Below, piece after piece: positions 63,247 through 64,000 of a stretch of 64,000 nt of DNA. The DNA lies in the NCBI RefSeq assembly GCF_900105675.1, contig NZ_LT629786.1:930001-994000 (forward strand). Reading direction: 5' to 3'. A model generated the notes under the pieces. That model was not told where the DNA came from, made no database searches, and saw only the letters and a list, made by a program, of their open reading frames with translations. The position numbers and the translations under genes are program-made. This DNA comes from Pseudomonas synxantha. Lineage in GTDB: Bacteria; Pseudomonadota; Gammaproteobacteria; Pseudomonadales; Pseudomonadaceae. Positions within the stretch are counted from its first letter, which is position 1. Every line of letters starts with the position of its first letter.

Positions 63247-63399
63247 GGCGGCTCATAAAGGAAAGCGGGCAAAGACAAGGCGGCCATTCTAGCCGATCAA
63301 CAGGGGTTGGATTGACCCAAGGCAATCCCGGGTGGAATTTCCTGCCACAGGCCGTTGCCCAATCCGCTAGTCTTGAGCCATCTTGAAACGGAGCTGCCC

Positions 63400-64000
63400 A
63401 TGTTCGAATCCGCCGAAATCGGTCACGCCATCGACAAAGACACCTATGACGCCGAAGTGCCGGCCCTGCGCGAAGCCTTGCTGGAGGCGCAATACGAACT
63501 GCAGCAGCAGAAGCGCTTCCCGGTGATCGTTTTGATCAACGGCATCGAGGGCGCCGGCAAGGGCGAGACCGTCAAGCTGCTCAATGAGTGGATGGACCCG
63601 CGCCTGATCGAAGTGCGTACCTTCGACCAGCAGACCGACGAGGAACTGGCGCGCCCACCGGCCTGGCGCTACTGGCGGCAACTGCCGGCCAAGGGCCGCA
63701 TGGGTATCTTTTTCGGCAATTGGTACAGCCAGATGCTGCAAGGCCGGGTCCATGGCCAGATCAAGGACGCCCGTCTCGACCAGGCCATTGCCGGTGCCGA
63801 GCGCCTGGAAAAAATGCTCTGTGACGAAGGCGCGCTGATTTTCAAGTTCTGGTTCCATCTGTCCAAGAAGCAGATGAAAGCACGCCTCAAGGCCCTGGCA
63901 GACGACCCGTTGCATAGCTGGCGCATCAGCCCGCTGGACTGGCAACAGTCCAAGACCTACGACAAGTTCGTGCATTTCGGTGAGCGCGTGCTGCGTCGCA
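63400..64000 (+). CDS. pap: Polyphosphate:AMP phosphotransferase (PPK2 family), 5' part
   Basis: The first 200 residues of a PPK2-type polyphosphate kinase; the frame is still open at the right edge. It begins MFESAEIGHAIDKDTYDAEVPALREALLEAQY and has the P-loop NGIEGAGKGETVKLLNEWMDPR near residue 47-65, then FFGNWYSQML and LIFKFWFHLSKKQMKARLKALADDP near 145-170. The full two-domain Pap enzymes are about 500 residues long, so most of the second half lies beyond this window. It transfers phosphate from polyphosphate to AMP. Confidence 0.9.
   Translation, partial: MFESAEIGHAIDKDTYDAEVPALREALLEAQYELQQQKRFPVIVLINGIEGAGKGETVKLLNEWMDPRLIEVRTFDQQTDEELARPPAWRYWRQLPAKGRMGIFFGNWYSQMLQGRVHGQIKDARLDQAIAGAERLEKMLCDEGALIFKFWFHLSKKQMKARLKALADDPLHSWRISPLDWQQSKTYDKFVHFGERVLRR

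Noticed and set aside
61417-63258. 613-residue plus-strand frame over mnmC
   Set aside because: Antisense to mnmC, which has both catalytic domains intact.
1-64000. CRISPR arrays, tRNA/rRNA genes, integrase or prophage genes
   Set aside because: None seen on reading both strands; the only regular repeats are REPs, the dispersed element and the IS ends.

Overview
The window looks like chromosomal DNA of a fluorescent Pseudomonas (P. fluorescens group). This rests on GC-rich coding sequence, a full-length minC, the folE-smr-prmB-aroC neighbourhood, the NAGGN osmoprotectant genes, a CsrA/Rsm-type regulator, and many copies of the REP palindrome with core GGAGGGGGCTTGCTCCC that is scattered through such genomes. 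No rRNA, tRNA, CRISPR array or prophage was seen.

Layout. 0-3 kb: minC, a lipid A acyltransferase and a patatin-like protein. 3-10.9 kb: urate-to-ureidoglycolate catabolism (outer-membrane channel, urate permease, puuD, allA, alc, uraD, puuE, and divergent uraH). 11-16.3 kb: a 1740-residue DUF6543-type toxin-like protein sits between uraH and a second purine permease (16.9-18.3 kb). Near-palindromic TTGTATACAA sites lie before puuE, uraH and that permease and suggest shared control. 18.6-23.6 kb: a GST, then a LysR / CitMHS transporter / AtuA-family operon. 23.7-27.6 kb: housekeeping genes (glutaredoxin-like, folE, smr, isochorismatase-like, prmB). 27.6-30.1 kb: a repeat island in which an IS4-like element has split one arm of a large inverted repeat. 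30.2-39.5 kb: hydrolase, aroC, an HcaT-like MFS gene, an acireductone-dioxygenase homologue that has lost three of four metal ligands, a solo LuxR HTH protein, an acyl-CoA synthetase, and an ankyrin protein.

39.6-46.4 kb is the most interesting region: one minus-strand operon that looks like a RiPP (modified peptide) pathway. In transcription order it has a 58-residue candidate precursor, a hairpin attenuator, YcaO, TfuA, an HExxH protein, a ThiS/MoaD-like carrier ending in Gly-Gly, an E1-like ThiF/MoeB-rhodanese fusion, an MFS exporter, and a spermidine-synthase-like (SAM-binding) protein. YcaO plus TfuA is the known peptide-thioamidation pair. The carrier and E1-rhodanese would form a dedicated sulfur-supply line, so a thioamide-containing peptide is the leading hypothesis.

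47-64 kb: an LtaS/OpgB-like sulfatase-fold phosphotransferase, DUF3309 and SDR genes, a CsrA paralogue, yheU, the NAGGN genes (M42 peptidase, ngg, asnO), a second DUF6543 toxin with leucine-rich repeats and a NEL-type E3 ubiquitin-ligase-like C-terminus carrying a Cys-Asp-Asp motif, mnmC, and the 5' part of a polyphosphate:AMP phosphotransferase that runs off the window.
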